Positions 10,240-18,559 are shown, counted from the first letter of the stretch. The stretch is DNA of 64,000 nt from Gp6-AA40 sp036802945 (GCA_036802945.1 DAIRVG010000006.1:1-64000); one strand, 5' to 3'. Notes: generated by a model from the letters alone, not told the origin. Translations and numbers: made by a program.

Positions 10240-10339
10240 NNNNNNNNNNNNNNNNNNNNNNNNNNNNNNNNNNNNNNNNNNNNNNNNNNNNNNNNNNNNN
10301 NNNNNNNNNNNNNNNNNNNNNNNNNNNNNNNNNNNNNNN
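10240..10339. other. Assembly gap of 100 N
   Basis: Exactly 100 undetermined bases, a scaffolding placeholder. The true size is unknown. It hides the promoter region of copA and possibly part of a small gene. The flanks do not duplicate each other. Confidence 0.99.
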
Positions 10340-10492
10340 CATCATGTCCTGCCGCATCTTTGACATCCGCAGGCCGTCCGGCGGCGCCGGGGTTTGAGAG
10401 AGAGCTGACGCCGCAGGCGCGTCTGCGCCGTGTGTATGGTCGTGTTCGGTAGCCTGTCCGGGCCCAAACGAGTGTTGCCCGGTTGAGTCCAA
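10340..10492 (-). CDS. Possible fragment of a small His-rich protein, cut by the gap
   Basis: On the minus strand an open frame runs from about 10492 into the gap, with a His-containing stretch (ATEHDHTHGADAP) and an ending SKMRQDMM before the Ns. His-rich leader peptides are common in front of copper pumps, but no Shine-Dalgarno or family match is visible. The remaining 10493-10621 shows no gene, only a possible promoter. Low confidence. Confidence 0.25.
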
Positions 10493-10578
10493 TCACCCCG
10501 ATCCCAATAATTTTTCGCGGCCACGAGCTGACGGCAATCACCGTCATTTGGAATAGCTGGAAGAACGGACGAGTGGTT

Positions 10579-10593
10579 AGGCACCCGCTGTGC
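10579..10593 (+). promoter_or_regulatory. Weak sigma-54-like -24/-12 match
   Basis: AGGCAC, five bases, GTGC keeps the invariant GG and GC with the correct ten-base separation but misses the T of TGGCAC and one T of TTGC. It ends 28 bases before the ATG of the TM-YHS gene, a distance like that of the better matches. Listed as a candidate only. Confidence 0.3.
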
Positions 10594-10621
10594 AGGAGCA
10601 TTGGCTGTAGACGAGGTCGCC

Positions 10622-10915
10622 ATGGACATACTGCTGTCGTTGCTGCTGTTCACAGGTTTCATCTTCGTCATCATGCAACTTGTGAGGGAGCACGCGGAGC
10701 GTAAGGAACTGCGAACAAAGCCACATCATCAATCGGACCAGACCGTCGCGTCCGGCCACCTGCCGGAAGGTGTCGATCCGGTGTGTGGGATGAAGGTTGC
10801 CTCGGGCGAGGGATTCCTCGTCGCGCACGGAGGTGTGGAGTATCGGTTCTGCTCGCTGGCGTGCGTAGAACACTTCGAGAGGGGCGCCCCGGCGCACGGC
10901 CAGCACGCCGCATAG
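10622..10915 (+). CDS. Small membrane-anchored YHS domain protein
   Basis: 97 residues. One N-terminal membrane segment (MDILLSLLLFTGFIFVIMQL) is followed by a charged linker and a YHS domain with DPVCGMKV and the CSLACVEHF pair. The ATG at 10622 has GAGG five bases upstream. YHS domains bind metal, and this small protein could pass copper to or from the divergent CopA-type pump. It is transcribed away from the island and may have its own promoter at 10579. Confidence 0.8.
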   Translation: MDILLSLLLFTGFIFVIMQLVREHAERKELRTKPHHQSDQTVASGHLPEGVDPVCGMKVASGEGFLVAHGGVEYRFCSLACVEHFERGAPAHGQHAA

Positions 10916-10920
10916 CTACG

Positions 10921-11121
10921 TCATCCGCGTGTTTTGAGGCCCTGGCGAACCGACATTAGAAGCGCCACGACCGTCAGGACGAGCGCGCAGATCCACAGCG
11001 AGTTCGCGATAGCGATACTCATCGGCTTGAGGCCGAGTATCCCCGCCATCCCCGCCATCGGGATCACCGCGAGAATCAGCGCGACGAGAGCCAGCAACCA
11101 TGCCCAAGCTCGACTTCTCAT
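10921..11121 (-). CDS. Small two-helix membrane protein
   Basis: 66 residues with two predicted membrane segments (WAWLLALVALILAVIPMAGM and an IANSLWICALVLTVVALLM region) joined by a short loop, and a basic C-terminus (RQGLKTRG). The ATG at 11121 is preceded by GAGGTC. It is tail-to-tail with the YHS gene and head-to-head with the BNR lipoprotein. A sigma-54-like promoter ends 26 bases before the start. No family is recognised. Confidence 0.7.
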   Translation of the reverse strand: MRSRAWAWLLALVALILAVIPMAGMAGILGLKPMSIAIANSLWICALVLTVVALLMSVRQGLKTRG

Positions 11122-11147
11122 GTGTGACCTCTTCGGGGGTGAGAGTC

Positions 11148-11162
11148 GCAAGGCACGTACCG
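11148..11162 (-). promoter_or_regulatory. Sigma-54-like -24/-12 promoter candidate
   Basis: On the minus strand CGGTAC, five bases, TTGC: the GG and GC are in place ten bases apart, with one change (T for C) in GGCAC. The distance to the ATG at 11121 is 26 bases, nearly the same as at 1575 and 21537. It lies in a 60-base divergent gap. Confidence 0.45.
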
Positions 11163-11181
11163 AGTTTGATATCCTCCGCCG

Positions 11182-12432
11182 ATGACGTTGAAAACACCGG
11201 GACTAATTATGCTCATCGCGCTCGCAGCGCTCGGATGCAACCGGGAAAAGCCGGCGCCTGCCGCAGAGAGGACCGCCGCAGCGCCGCCGCCGTGGACGCT
11301 CAAGGTAGAGCCGCTCGAGACGCCGGCGGCGGCAGAAAGCTCCAACCCACAATTGACCGTCTCGGAACGAGGTCCGCTCGTCAGCTGGACTGAACAGAAC
11401 GACGACAAGACCGTCCTGAAGTTCGCGGAGCGCACGGCGCTCGGTTGGTCGGAGGCACGAATCGCCGCGTCCGGCACCGACTGGTTCGTCACGGACGCCG
11501 ACACGCCCGCAGTGATCCGGCTGTCGAACGGCACGCTTGCGGCGAACTGGATGCAGAGCAGCAGCGACGAGTTCGAGGCATCGAACCTGCGGCTTTCCTA
11601 TTCGACGGATGACGGGAAGACGTGGTCACGATCGTTCCTCCCGCATCACGATGGCACGATCACGCAGCACGCGTTTGCATCGCTGTTCGAGATACCGGGG
11701 CAAGGACTGGGTGTCGTGTGGCTCGATGGGCGCCAGACCGTCACCAACCGCGAGAGTGGTCCGATGAGCATCCGGTTCACGTCGTACGACGCGAAGTGGA
11801 AGCAGCAGGCCGAGACGGCCATCGATGCGAAAGTGTGCGATTGCTGCACGACAAGCGTCGCGGTCACGACAGATGGTCTCATCACCGCTTTCCGCAATCG
11901 CACCGACGATGAGATCCGGGATATTTACGTCTCGCGGCTCGAGGGTGGCAAATGGACGGAAGGCACGTCGGTTCACGACGATGGATGGCATATCACCGCG
12001 TGCCCGGTGAATGGGCCGGTCGTGAGCGCGGTTGGGCGCGACGTCGCGATTGCCTGGTTTACGACCCTCGACGACAAGGGGCAAGCGTTTGCGGCGCTGT
12101 CGAGCGATTCTGGCCGTACGTGGACCAGTCCGATCCGACTTGACGATGCCGGTTCTCTGGGACACGTCGACGTCGAGATGTTGGAGGATGGGAGCGCGGT
12201 GGCGACGTGGGAGGAGTTTGCCGACCAGCGAGGCCAGTTCCGCGCGCGACGCGTGGAAAAGTCGGGTGCGAAATCGCCGGCGATCGTGATCGCAGGCGCG
12301 TCGGGCGGCCGCGTCGGCGGGGTGCCGCGTCTCGCGCGGCTGGGCGATCAGCTTGTGTTTGCGTGGACTGAACGTCCGGAAAGGGGAGGCAGCGGAACCG
12401 TGAAGACCGCGACGGCGTCGCTAACGCATTGA
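11182..12432 (+). CDS. Lipoprotein with BNR/sialidase-like propeller repeats
   Basis: 416 residues with a lipoprotein signal (lipobox LAALGC) and a Pro/Ala-rich linker. The main part has Asp-box motifs SxDxGxxW (STDDGKTWS near residue 145 and SSDSGRTWT near 315), typical of a six-bladed beta propeller as in exo-alpha-sialidases. A CDCCTTS cluster is odd. Sialidase activity cannot be claimed, since catalytic Arg triad and Tyr/Glu were not identified. It overlaps the end of the opposite DUF6152 gene by 12 bases. Confidence 0.8.
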   Translation: MTLKTPGLIMLIALAALGCNREKPAPAAERTAAAPPPWTLKVEPLETPAAAESSNPQLTVSERGPLVSWTEQNDDKTVLKFAERTALGWSEARIAASGTDWFVTDADTPAVIRLSNGTLAANWMQSSSDEFEASNLRLSYSTDDGKTWSRSFLPHHDGTITQHAFASLFEIPGQGLGVVWLDGRQTVTNRESGPMSIRFTSYDAKWKQQAETAIDAKVCDCCTTSVAVTTDGLITAFRNRTDDEIRDIYVSRLEGGKWTEGTSVHDDGWHITACPVNGPVVSAVGRDVAIAWFTTLDDKGQAFAALSSDSGRTWTSPIRLDDAGSLGHVDVEMLEDGSAVATWEEFADQRGQFRARRVEKSGAKSPAIVIAGASGGRVGGVPRLARLGDQLVFAWTERPERGGSGTVKTATASLTH

Positions 12433-12816
12433 CGCGGCGCCGACCGTCCACTTCCAACCGTCTCGCGGGCGGACAATCGTCCGCGCGCGGAGCCAGTGAT
12501 CGGCGGAGTTCTTTCCAGGATTGCCGGTAATCACGACGCGATCGCCGGCCTTCAACGTCATGCCGGTCACGCCTTCGTGATCGAGCTGGCCGCGCCCTTC
12601 CCACTCCACCGTCCACCGCTGCAGCTGCCGGTTCGCGTCGGGTGCCAGGATCTGCAGAAGCGCGTGCGGATTCCGGTAGACGAACTGCACCAGCTCCCCT
12701 TCGATCGACGTCTGCTGGTTCTCGACGTACGCGGAGGCGAAGTCATGATGCGCGTACACCCGCCCACCGCACAGCAATGCGCCAGCGAGCAGCAGGGCAA
12801 TCAGACTTCGCTTCAT
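12421..12816 (-). CDS. Exported DUF6152-type protein
   Basis: 131 residues. The signal peptide (MKRSLIALLLAGALLCGG..AHA) is followed by HHDFASAYV and the phrases GELVQFVYRNPHALLQI and DRVVITGNPGKN, characteristic of the DUF6152 family, small periplasmic proteins common in Acidobacteriota and some Proteobacteria and of unknown function. A good ribosome site (AGGGGG) precedes the ATG at 12816. The earlier in-frame start would add 34 residues with no support. Confidence 0.8.
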   Translation of the reverse strand: MKRSLIALLLAGALLCGGRVYAHHDFASAYVENQQTSIEGELVQFVYRNPHALLQILAPDANRQLQRWTVEWEGRGQLDHEGVTGMTLKAGDRVVITGNPGKNSADHWLRARTIVRPRDGWKWTVGAASMR

Positions 12817-12959
12817 CGAACCCCCTAATAATAAGCACATCGGGGTCGGGGAGAGACCTGAAGAGTACCTGACTAAATTGTCAGGCAATACCGCGCAGAG
12901 TCCAAGTCCCAACCGCAAAAACCCCCCAAACGCTCGACCTCCTGTTCACGGCAGGACTG

Positions 12960-13406
12960 TTACTTCCGGCGCAGGCCTATCAGCGTCGTTCCCTCGCCGG
13001 GCGAGGTCGTGAGCGTATTCGGCCGGGCGCCGTCCGCCGGATAATTGAAGCAAATCTTCAGGAGCTGGCCATTCGAGGAGACAAGCGCCTGCCAGACCTT
13101 GCCCACCTCGGGTCCCTCTTTCTGGACGAAGTCGAACTCCTGCGGTCCGCCAATCTGCTTAACGTCGCCCTTGTACAGGGGTCCGTTGTTGGCGAACTGC
13201 AGCGTGAACTGGGCGCCGGTGATCGTCATCGAAGCGCCGACAATGTCCCGCCAGGGACTGCCGTCGCGCTCGGATCCAGTCACTGTCCACGTACCTTCAA
13301 TCGGCCCGGCGCCGATATCGCCGGCACGATTCTGGGCAAAGACCGCGGGCGCGAGCCAGAACGTCCAGAGGATCAGCGCAAACGTCATGAACATGCGGCG
13401 CCTCAT
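12960..13406 (-). CDS. Exported protein of unknown function (TIGR03067-like)
   Basis: 148 residues with signal peptide MRRRMFMTFALILWTFWLA..VFA. The mature part, with GPIEGTWTVTGSERDG, GDVKQIGGPQEFDF and a C-terminal LIGLRRK, resembles lipocalin-like or TIGR03067 domains that measure conversion of a small ligand, but the match is only in style. GAGAGG lies before the ATG at 13406. It is divergent from the ars operon. Confidence 0.65.
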   Translation of the reverse strand: MRRRMFMTFALILWTFWLAPAVFAQNRAGDIGAGPIEGTWTVTGSERDGSPWRDIVGASMTITGAQFTLQFANNGPLYKGDVKQIGGPQEFDFVQKEGPEVGKVWQALVSSNGQLLKICFNYPADGARPNTLTTSPGEGTTLIGLRRK

Positions 13407-13531
13407 AGCAACCTCTCCCCCGTTTGTCCCTGAGCCCGGCATTCTATAACAGGGCCAATCGCCCGCAAGCACCAGCACGCGTGGCTCTTAGGGTCTCCTC
13501 CGGTTGCCGGCTGAATGAGGGCCCTCGTCAC

Positions 13532-13553
13532 TATTTCGATATTTGCGGAAATA
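13532..13553 (+). promoter_or_regulatory. Putative ArsR operator/promoter
   Basis: TATTTC (13532-13537) and GAAATA (13548-13553) form an inverted repeat 16-37 bases before the arsR ATG, in an AT-rich island of an otherwise GC-rich region. ArsR-family repressors typically bind such AT-rich dyads over their own promoter and are released by As(III). A TACAGTAT sequence just downstream could be the -10 element. Confidence 0.55.
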
Positions 13554-13568
13554 CAGTATCATTGGCCC

Positions 13569-13913
13569 ATGAAGCACCAGCCGAACGAGGACGTCACCAG
13601 ATTCGCGGACATGCTGGCGGCGATGGGAGCCGAGCCCCGGCTCCGCATCGTGCGACTGCTGCTCGAATCGCACCCCGCGGGGATGATCGCGGGCGATATC
13701 GCGGCTGAACTCGACATCACCGCGTCGACGCTCTCCCATCACCTTGATCGACTCAAGCGCGAGGGCGTGGTGAACGTGCGACGGGACGGCACGTTCCTCT
13801 GGTATACCGCGAACACCGACGCCCTCGAGGACCTGCTTCATTTCCTGTTCGCGGAATGCTGCACGCGCAGCCGCGCAATCAGCCCGGCCAGACTCACATT
13901 CGTCAAGCGCTGA
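13569..13913 (+). CDS. arsR: ArsR-family metalloregulator
   Basis: 114 residues with a winged helix-turn-helix: MGAEPRLRIVRLLLE, then recognition helix STLSHHLDRLKREGVVNVRR and wing GTFLWYT. A Cys pair near the C-terminus (AECCTRSR) is a probable As(III) site, as in type-2/3 ArsR proteins with C-terminal cysteines. It begins an operon with arsM twelve bases downstream and arsC. It most likely represses these genes until arsenite binds. Confidence 0.88.
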   Translation: MKHQPNEDVTRFADMLAAMGAEPRLRIVRLLLESHPAGMIAGDIAAELDITASTLSHHLDRLKREGVVNVRRDGTFLWYTANTDALEDLLHFLFAECCTRSRAISPARLTFVKR

Positions 13914-13924
13914 AGGACCTGACC

Positions 13925-14764
13925 ATGGAAAAGATCATCGAGACCGTTCGCGAGAGATACGCCGAAGCCGCCCGCCGTGTGGCCTCAGGCCAGGCGGCTA
14001 CGTGCGGGTGCGGCACGGCCAGCGATCCCTGCTGCGATCCGATTACGTCGAATCTGTACGGCGACGCAGAAGCGCGCGAGGTGCCCGACATGGCGCTCCA
14101 GGCTTCCCTCGGATGCGGCAATCCCACCGCGCTTGCGGAGCTCAAGCCGGGCGAGACAGTGCTCGATCTCGGCAGCGGCGGTGGGATTGACGTGATTCTG
14201 AGCGCCCGCCGTGTCGGCCCGACTGGCAAGGCCTACGGGCTCGACATGACCGACGAAATGCTCGCGCTCGCCGAACAGAACAAGCTCAAAGCAGGCATCG
14301 CGAATGTCGAGTTCCTCAAGGGCCAGATCGAGCGCGTGCCGCTGCCCGACAACTCCGTCGACGTCATCATCTCCAACTGCGTCGTCAACCTGTCCGGCGA
14401 CAAGGACCAGGTACTGGCCGAGTCGTTTCGCGTACTGAAGCCGGGCGGTCGCTTCGCCATCTCGGACGTCGTCGTGCGCGGCGCGATCCCGGACGCGATC
14501 CGGCGATCGATGGAGCTGTGGGTTGGATGTGTCGCCGGCGCGTTGAGCGAGGACGACTACCGGACCAAGCTTGCGGCGGCCGGATTCACGGACATTGGCA
14601 TCGAGGTGACACGCGTCTATGAGATCGAGGACGCGCGCGCGTTCCTTGCGCAGTCAGGTCTCGATGCCGATGCCGTCGCTCCCCTGGTGAAGGGCAAGGT
14701 CACGAGTGCGTTCGTCCGCGCACGCAAGCCGGGCGGGTGCTGCGGTCCATCGTGCTGCTCGTGA
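13925..14764 (+). CDS. arsM: Arsenite S-adenosylmethionine methyltransferase
   Basis: 279 residues. Rossmann methyltransferase with SAM motif VLDLGSGGGIDV near residue 78. The cysteines expected in ArsM are present: CGCGTASDPCC near 30-40, SLGCGNP near 62, SNCVVNL near 150 and WVGCVAGAL near 202, plus a metal-binding tail CCGPSCCS. It methylates As(III) to mono-, di- and trimethyl arsenicals. The ATG at 13925 follows arsR closely and the gene lies between arsR and arsC. Confidence 0.93.
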   Translation: MEKIIETVRERYAEAARRVASGQAATCGCGTASDPCCDPITSNLYGDAEAREVPDMALQASLGCGNPTALAELKPGETVLDLGSGGGIDVILSARRVGPTGKAYGLDMTDEMLALAEQNKLKAGIANVEFLKGQIERVPLPDNSVDVIISNCVVNLSGDKDQVLAESFRVLKPGGRFAISDVVVRGAIPDAIRRSMELWVGCVAGALSEDDYRTKLAAAGFTDIGIEVTRVYEIEDARAFLAQSGLDADAVAPLVKGKVTSAFVRARKPGGCCGPSCCS

Positions 14765-14776
14765 CAAGATGAGGAT

Positions 14777-15196
14777 GTGGCGAGACGCCGCGTGCTCGTG
14801 TTGTGCACCGCGAACAGCGCTCGAAGCCAGCTGGCCGAGGGGCTGATTCGTCACGACTTCGGCGACCGCGTCGACGTGTTCAGCGCGGGCGTAACGCCGT
14901 CACACGTGCGGCCCGAAGCCATTGCGGTGATGCGCGAGATCGGGATCGACATCTCGACGCACCGGTCGAAGCACGTGAGCGAGTTCGCCGGCCGCGAGTT
15001 CGACGATGTCATCACGGTGTGCGACGCCGCGAACGAGCAATGCCCGATCTTTCCCGGACGCGCCCGCCGCCACCACCGTGACTTCAAGGATCCGGCGTCC
15101 GTCGGTGGGTCTGAGGAGCAACAGCTCGCCGCGTTCCGACAGACACGCGATGAGCTGCGTCATTGGTTGACGGATATTCTGGCTGGACCTACCTAG
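14777..15196 (+). CDS. arsC: Arsenate reductase, low-molecular-weight phosphatase type
   Basis: 139 residues. The P-loop CTANSAR (C-X5-R) lies at the N-terminus; a resolving cysteine pair is seen in VCDAANEQCPIF, and DFKDPA carries the general acid Asp. This is the thioredoxin-coupled ArsC class that reduces As(V) to As(III). GTG start at 14777, 12 bases after the arsM stop; GAGG is very close to it, so the start is not certain. With ArsM the pathway As(V) to As(III) to methylated arsenic is complete, but no efflux pump is seen. Confidence 0.92.
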   Translation: MARRRVLVLCTANSARSQLAEGLIRHDFGDRVDVFSAGVTPSHVRPEAIAVMREIGIDISTHRSKHVSEFAGREFDDVITVCDAANEQCPIFPGRARRHHRDFKDPASVGGSEEQQLAAFRQTRDELRHWLTDILAGPT

Positions 15197-16862
15197 CAAG
15201 GCCTGCGGCCGTAACGAATCGCGGCTCGATATCGACGGGCACACTGGCCAGCCGGTCGAGCACGCGCCGAACGGGCGGCCGCACGACCGCCATCTTCTCG
15301 AGCATCTGTTTCGCGTCCACGTACGCGCCAGTCGCCTCCATCGTCATGATGTCGCGCGTGAGGTCGATGACGTTCTGCTTGATGCGGGACGCATTCACGG
15401 CAAATGTCCCATCGGCTGCGACGGTCACCCCGCCGTGATCAAGGAAGTAATTGAGCTGAATGGCCACGCCCCGTCCGTGCGCCTCGTTCAATCCGAAGCG
15501 GATCGATCTGAAGATCGACGCCAGGAACGTCGTGTACATCGTCTGTTCGAATTTCTTGTCCAGCTTTCCGTGATCGACGAGGAACTGGAGCGCGAAGAGT
15601 CCCGACACGTCCGCTTTCGCTTCTTCGATGGTGCTGTACGTCTCCTTCAGCTCCTGGCGCACCGTCGTCGGCCGTTCGCCGGCCACGATGTTGTGCGGAC
15701 CGAGGCCGTGCATCAGCTCGTGCATCAGGATGTGCGTGAAGAACGCCTCGAAGTCGAGGTTGGCCTGATCGCCTGCGGCAAGCACCACCTTCGAAATCGG
15801 CACGAGGACCGTCTTGAACTTGGCGTCCTGGTTGTTCTTCAGCATCACGCGCTTGGTGCCCTTCTCGGCGACGATCCGCTCGTCGTTCGGCAAGTTGAAT
15901 GCCGCGGTCTGCACGCCGCGGTTGGCGTCACCTGACGAAAAGACGGTGTTGACGACGCGAATCGGCGCCATGGCGCCAAGCTTCGGGTTGCGGTACCTGG
16001 GATCGATAGGGAGGTTGTTCTCGATCTCCTGCAGCTCCGATCCGAACCGCGTCAGCTTGTTGGTCTCCGCGGCGTCGCGCACCGTGATGAACGACTCGAA
16101 TGCCGCCTTGTAGTTGAACCACTCGTCCTCGTAAACCTCGTACGGCCCGATCGTCGGCTCGATGCTGGCGTCGAGCTCCATCCACGCGACGTCGCTGTCG
16201 TAGTAGTCGTTGGTGATGAGCGCCTGTGCGCGCTTGTCGAGGAACGCCTTCAACGTCGGCTGTGTCGTCAGGGCGGCGGCTTCCCTGAGAAGCTCCGCGA
16301 CGCGAGCAAGCTCGCCCTGGTATTCGAAGCTGTAGGGCACCGCGACGAACTTTCCTTCAGGGTTTCGCCGGATGGTTGTGAAGAACCCGATCGCGAACGC
16401 GCGCTGCGCCCCGGAGAGCGTCGCGATCCATGCCTCGACCTCCTCCTTCGTCGCGCCGGCCGGATAGAAGTTCGCCTGCTCAGGCTTCTTCGGCGCCCCC
16501 GGAATGAAGGGCGCATTCTCGTCGAGTCGAGACCATGGGCCCTTGTTGATCAGAAAGTAATGCAGCCGCGCGCGTCCCAGTTCCGAGGTGTCCTGCAGCA
16601 GATCGAGCAGCATCGTCTCGTTGCCCGCCCAGACCTGGCGCAGGAACAACGTATCCATCACCTTCGCGGCTGCGACGAGTCGCGCCAGCGCCTGGCGCTC
16701 ATTCGCGGGCAGGGACGTCAGGTCCGCGGACAGATCGACGGGGGCGAAACGCGCGGTCATCGTCTTCAGCTGCTCGAGGTTTGGACTGCTGCTTTGCTGC
16801 GCGTGCACGGCGGCTGCCGCGACGGTCGACGCGACGATAGAGGCCATAAGTACTCTCTTCAT
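15189..16862 (-). CDS. Exported M49-like zinc peptidase (dipeptidyl-peptidase III related)
   Basis: 557 residues with a signal peptide (MKRVLMASIVASTVAAAAVHA). The likely zinc site is HILMHELMHGLGPH near residue 400, with a downstream EEAKAD motif (near 430) whose Glu would be the third ligand, an arrangement seen in M49-type peptidases, though the classical HEXXGH is replaced by HELMH. A role in trimming periplasmic peptides is inferred. It converges on arsC with an 8-base overlap of the stop regions. Confidence 0.75.
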   Translation of the reverse strand: MKRVLMASIVASTVAAAAVHAQQSSSPNLEQLKTMTARFAPVDLSADLTSLPANERQALARLVAAAKVMDTLFLRQVWAGNETMLLDLLQDTSELGRARLHYFLINKGPWSRLDENAPFIPGAPKKPEQANFYPAGATKEEVEAWIATLSGAQRAFAIGFFTTIRRNPEGKFVAVPYSFEYQGELARVAELLREAAALTTQPTLKAFLDKRAQALITNDYYDSDVAWMELDASIEPTIGPYEVYEDEWFNYKAAFESFITVRDAAETNKLTRFGSELQEIENNLPIDPRYRNPKLGAMAPIRVVNTVFSSGDANRGVQTAAFNLPNDERIVAEKGTKRVMLKNNQDAKFKTVLVPISKVVLAAGDQANLDFEAFFTHILMHELMHGLGPHNIVAGERPTTVRQELKETYSTIEEAKADVSGLFALQFLVDHGKLDKKFEQTMYTTFLASIFRSIRFGLNEAHGRGVAIQLNYFLDHGGVTVAADGTFAVNASRIKQNVIDLTRDIMTMEATGAYVDAKQMLEKMAVVRPPVRRVLDRLASVPVDIEPRFVTAAGLAR

Positions 16863-16882
16863 AAATTGCTTCCGTGAGACAA

Positions 16883-16908
16883 GCCACAGAGGAACAGAGA
16901 CGTGGCCC
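16883..16908. repeat. Degenerate partial copy of the CCACGGAGACAC element
   Basis: AAGCCACAGAGGAACAGAGA followed by CGTGGCCC resembles the outer ends of the element with the centre removed, and the preceding GAGACAAGCCAC is shared with the copies at 50772 and 59947. It lies between the M49-like gene and yqgE. Confidence 0.4.
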
Positions 16909-16911
16909 GTA

Positions 16912-17466
16912 TCAATGAACTCCACCGCTGGCGATCTGCAACGCCGAGGGATCCGCGCCCAGCCGGCGGATCGCGGCCTCCCACATCTGGTGCGGCGGCA
17001 CGCCGAAGATCAGCGTCGGGTCAACATCCATCGTGAGCCATGCCGACGCGGCTATCTCGTGATCGAGCTGGCCGGGTCCCCATCCCGCGTAGCCAATGAT
17101 GAGGCGCGAACGGGTAGACGGCGGCGCCTGCAGCAGTTCGAGCGTCAGCTCCTTCGACACCGAGAGCAGCACCCCCGGGCAAATCTCGCGCTGCTCCTCA
17201 TCAGGACCCTGCGCCTCCGACATCAATATCCACGTGCGCTGCGGGTCGACCGGCCCTCCTATCCAGAGCTTCAGATCGGGATCGACGCGAATCGGCGGGT
17301 CCGTCTTCACGAGCATCCACGCGGGCTCATCCATCTGACGATTGACGACGATGCCGAATGCACCCTCGTCCGTGTAGTCGCAAAGAAGGACGACGGTCTT
17401 CACGAAATTCGGGTCCGCCATCTGCGGCATCGAGAGGAGAAGGATGGGAGCGGCGTCGCCGGGCAT
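16912..17466 (-). CDS. YqgE/AlgH family protein (UPF0301)
   Basis: 184 residues covering the whole family: MPQMADPNFVKTVVLLCDY at the N-terminus, GAFGIVVNRQ, WIGGPVDP, and a C-terminal YAGWGPGQLDHEIAASAWL. The cellular role of these proteins is not settled; they often lie beside ruvX, which in this window is 30 kb away. Short gap to queG suggests a shared transcript. Confidence 0.9.
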   Translation of the reverse strand: MPGDAAPILLLSMPQMADPNFVKTVVLLCDYTDEGAFGIVVNRQMDEPAWMLVKTDPPIRVDPDLKLWIGGPVDPQRTWILMSEAQGPDEEQREICPGVLLSVSKELTLELLQAPPSTRSRLIIGYAGWGPGQLDHEIAASAWLTMDVDPTLIFGVPPHQMWEAAIRRLGADPSALQIASGGVH

Positions 17467-17501
17467 ACACGGATCTTAACGTGTAACGCAGAACCAGAAA
17501 C

Positions 17502-18557
17502 TCAAAACCGGGCGCGCACCGCCCACTCAACATGTTCGACCACCATTGGATCCGCGGCTGACGGCTGGTCGTCCCGCCGCTCCTGAAGCGTGGCGCACGC
17601 CTCAGTGTCGCCGCTGTTGCCGATCGCCACCGCCAGATTGCGCCGCAGGCCGGTGAGTTTGGCTCGTGTCATGGCGCTGCGCCTGATGAGCGCACGCAGA
17701 TCGCTGTCGGAACGCTGCCAGAGGTCGACCAGGCGGGGCAGATTCAATCCGCTGCGCGGCTGCCACGCAGCGTCGGGGGACGAAGAGGATGGCTGGTTGT
17801 ACGGGCAGACCTCCTGGCAGATGTCACACCCGTAGACGTGATTGCCGAGCGGGGCGCGGTACTGCTCCGGGATGCCGGTGCGGAGCTCAATCGTCAGGTA
17901 TGAAATGCAGCGCGTCGAATCGAGCACGCCCGGCTCGACGAGGGCTCCGGTCGGGCACGCATCGAGGCAGCGACGACACGTGCCGCACTGTTCGAGGCCT
18001 TGCGTATCCGGCTCCAGCGGTAGCGTGCAGATGATCTCGGCCAGAAACAGCCAGGAGCCGACCTCCGCATTGATCAGGCATGTGTTCTTGCCGATCCAGC
18101 CGAGGCCGGCGTACTGGGCATACACGCGCTCCTGCACGGGGCCGGTATCTACGTAGGCGCGCGCGTCAAAGGGGTCGGGCGATTCGGCGCGCATCCAGGC
18201 GAGAAGGGTGTCGAGGCGCGCTTTCAGGACGTCGTGATAGTCGTCGCCCCACGCGTAGCGCGCGATGATCGCGGTATCCGCAGGCGGACCTGAAGGTCCG
18301 CCTCTACGATCGTCGACTGGTGATGCGGCGTTATACAGAGTGCCCGTAACGATGACGCTGCGCGCCCCGGGGACAACCGCTCGCACGTCCGCACGACGAT
18401 CCGCGGAACGCGACAGGTAGCTCATGTCGCCCGCGTAACCGCGGGCGAGCCATTCGTTGAGGAATTCGAGCTCGGGAAAATTGTCGGCAGGAGCAATGCC
18501 GCACAGATCAAAGCCAACCTCAATCGCCTTGGCTTTGATCTGTGCGGCGGTAATCAT
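17502..18557 (-). CDS. queG: Epoxyqueuosine reductase QueG
   Basis: 351 residues. Cobalamin-dependent iron-sulfur enzyme that reduces epoxyqueuosine to queuosine in tRNA. Two 4Fe-4S motifs are clear: CGTCRRCLDACP and CDICQEVCP; the segment GWIGKNTCLI is also typical. ATG at 18557; an upstream in-frame start would read into a word repeat and is unlikely. Residues near 90-95 (RRGGPSGPP) are encoded by a 20-base perfect palindrome inserted in frame before IARYAWGDDYH, in a loop. Confidence 0.93.
   Translation of the reverse strand: MITAAQIKAKAIEVGFDLCGIAPADNFPELEFLNEWLARGYAGDMSYLSRSADRRADVRAVVPGARSVIVTGTLYNAASPVDDRRGGPSGPPADTAIIARYAWGDDYHDVLKARLDTLLAWMRAESPDPFDARAYVDTGPVQERVYAQYAGLGWIGKNTCLINAEVGSWLFLAEIICTLPLEPDTQGLEQCGTCRRCLDACPTGALVEPGVLDSTRCISYLTIELRTGIPEQYRAPLGNHVYGCDICQEVCPYNQPSSSSPDAAWQPRSGLNLPRLVDLWQRSDSDLRALIRRSAMTRAKLTGLRRNLAVAIGNSGDTEACATLQERRDDQPSAADPMVVEHVEWAVRARF
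18283..18302. repeat. In-frame perfect palindrome inside queG
   Basis: GGCGGACCTGAAGGTCCGCC, arms of nine bases around GA, followed by TCTACGATCG. The same palindrome and nearly the same flank occur inside thiL at 59455. It adds Gly/Pro-rich residues to a loop without breaking the frame. Confidence 0.85.
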
Positions 18558-18559
18558 GA

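Noticed and set aside
10342..10674. Larger minus-strand gene across 10342-10674
   Set aside because: Translation has no family features, is antisense to the TM-YHS gene and has no ribosome site; only the short fragment into the gap is listed, at low confidence.
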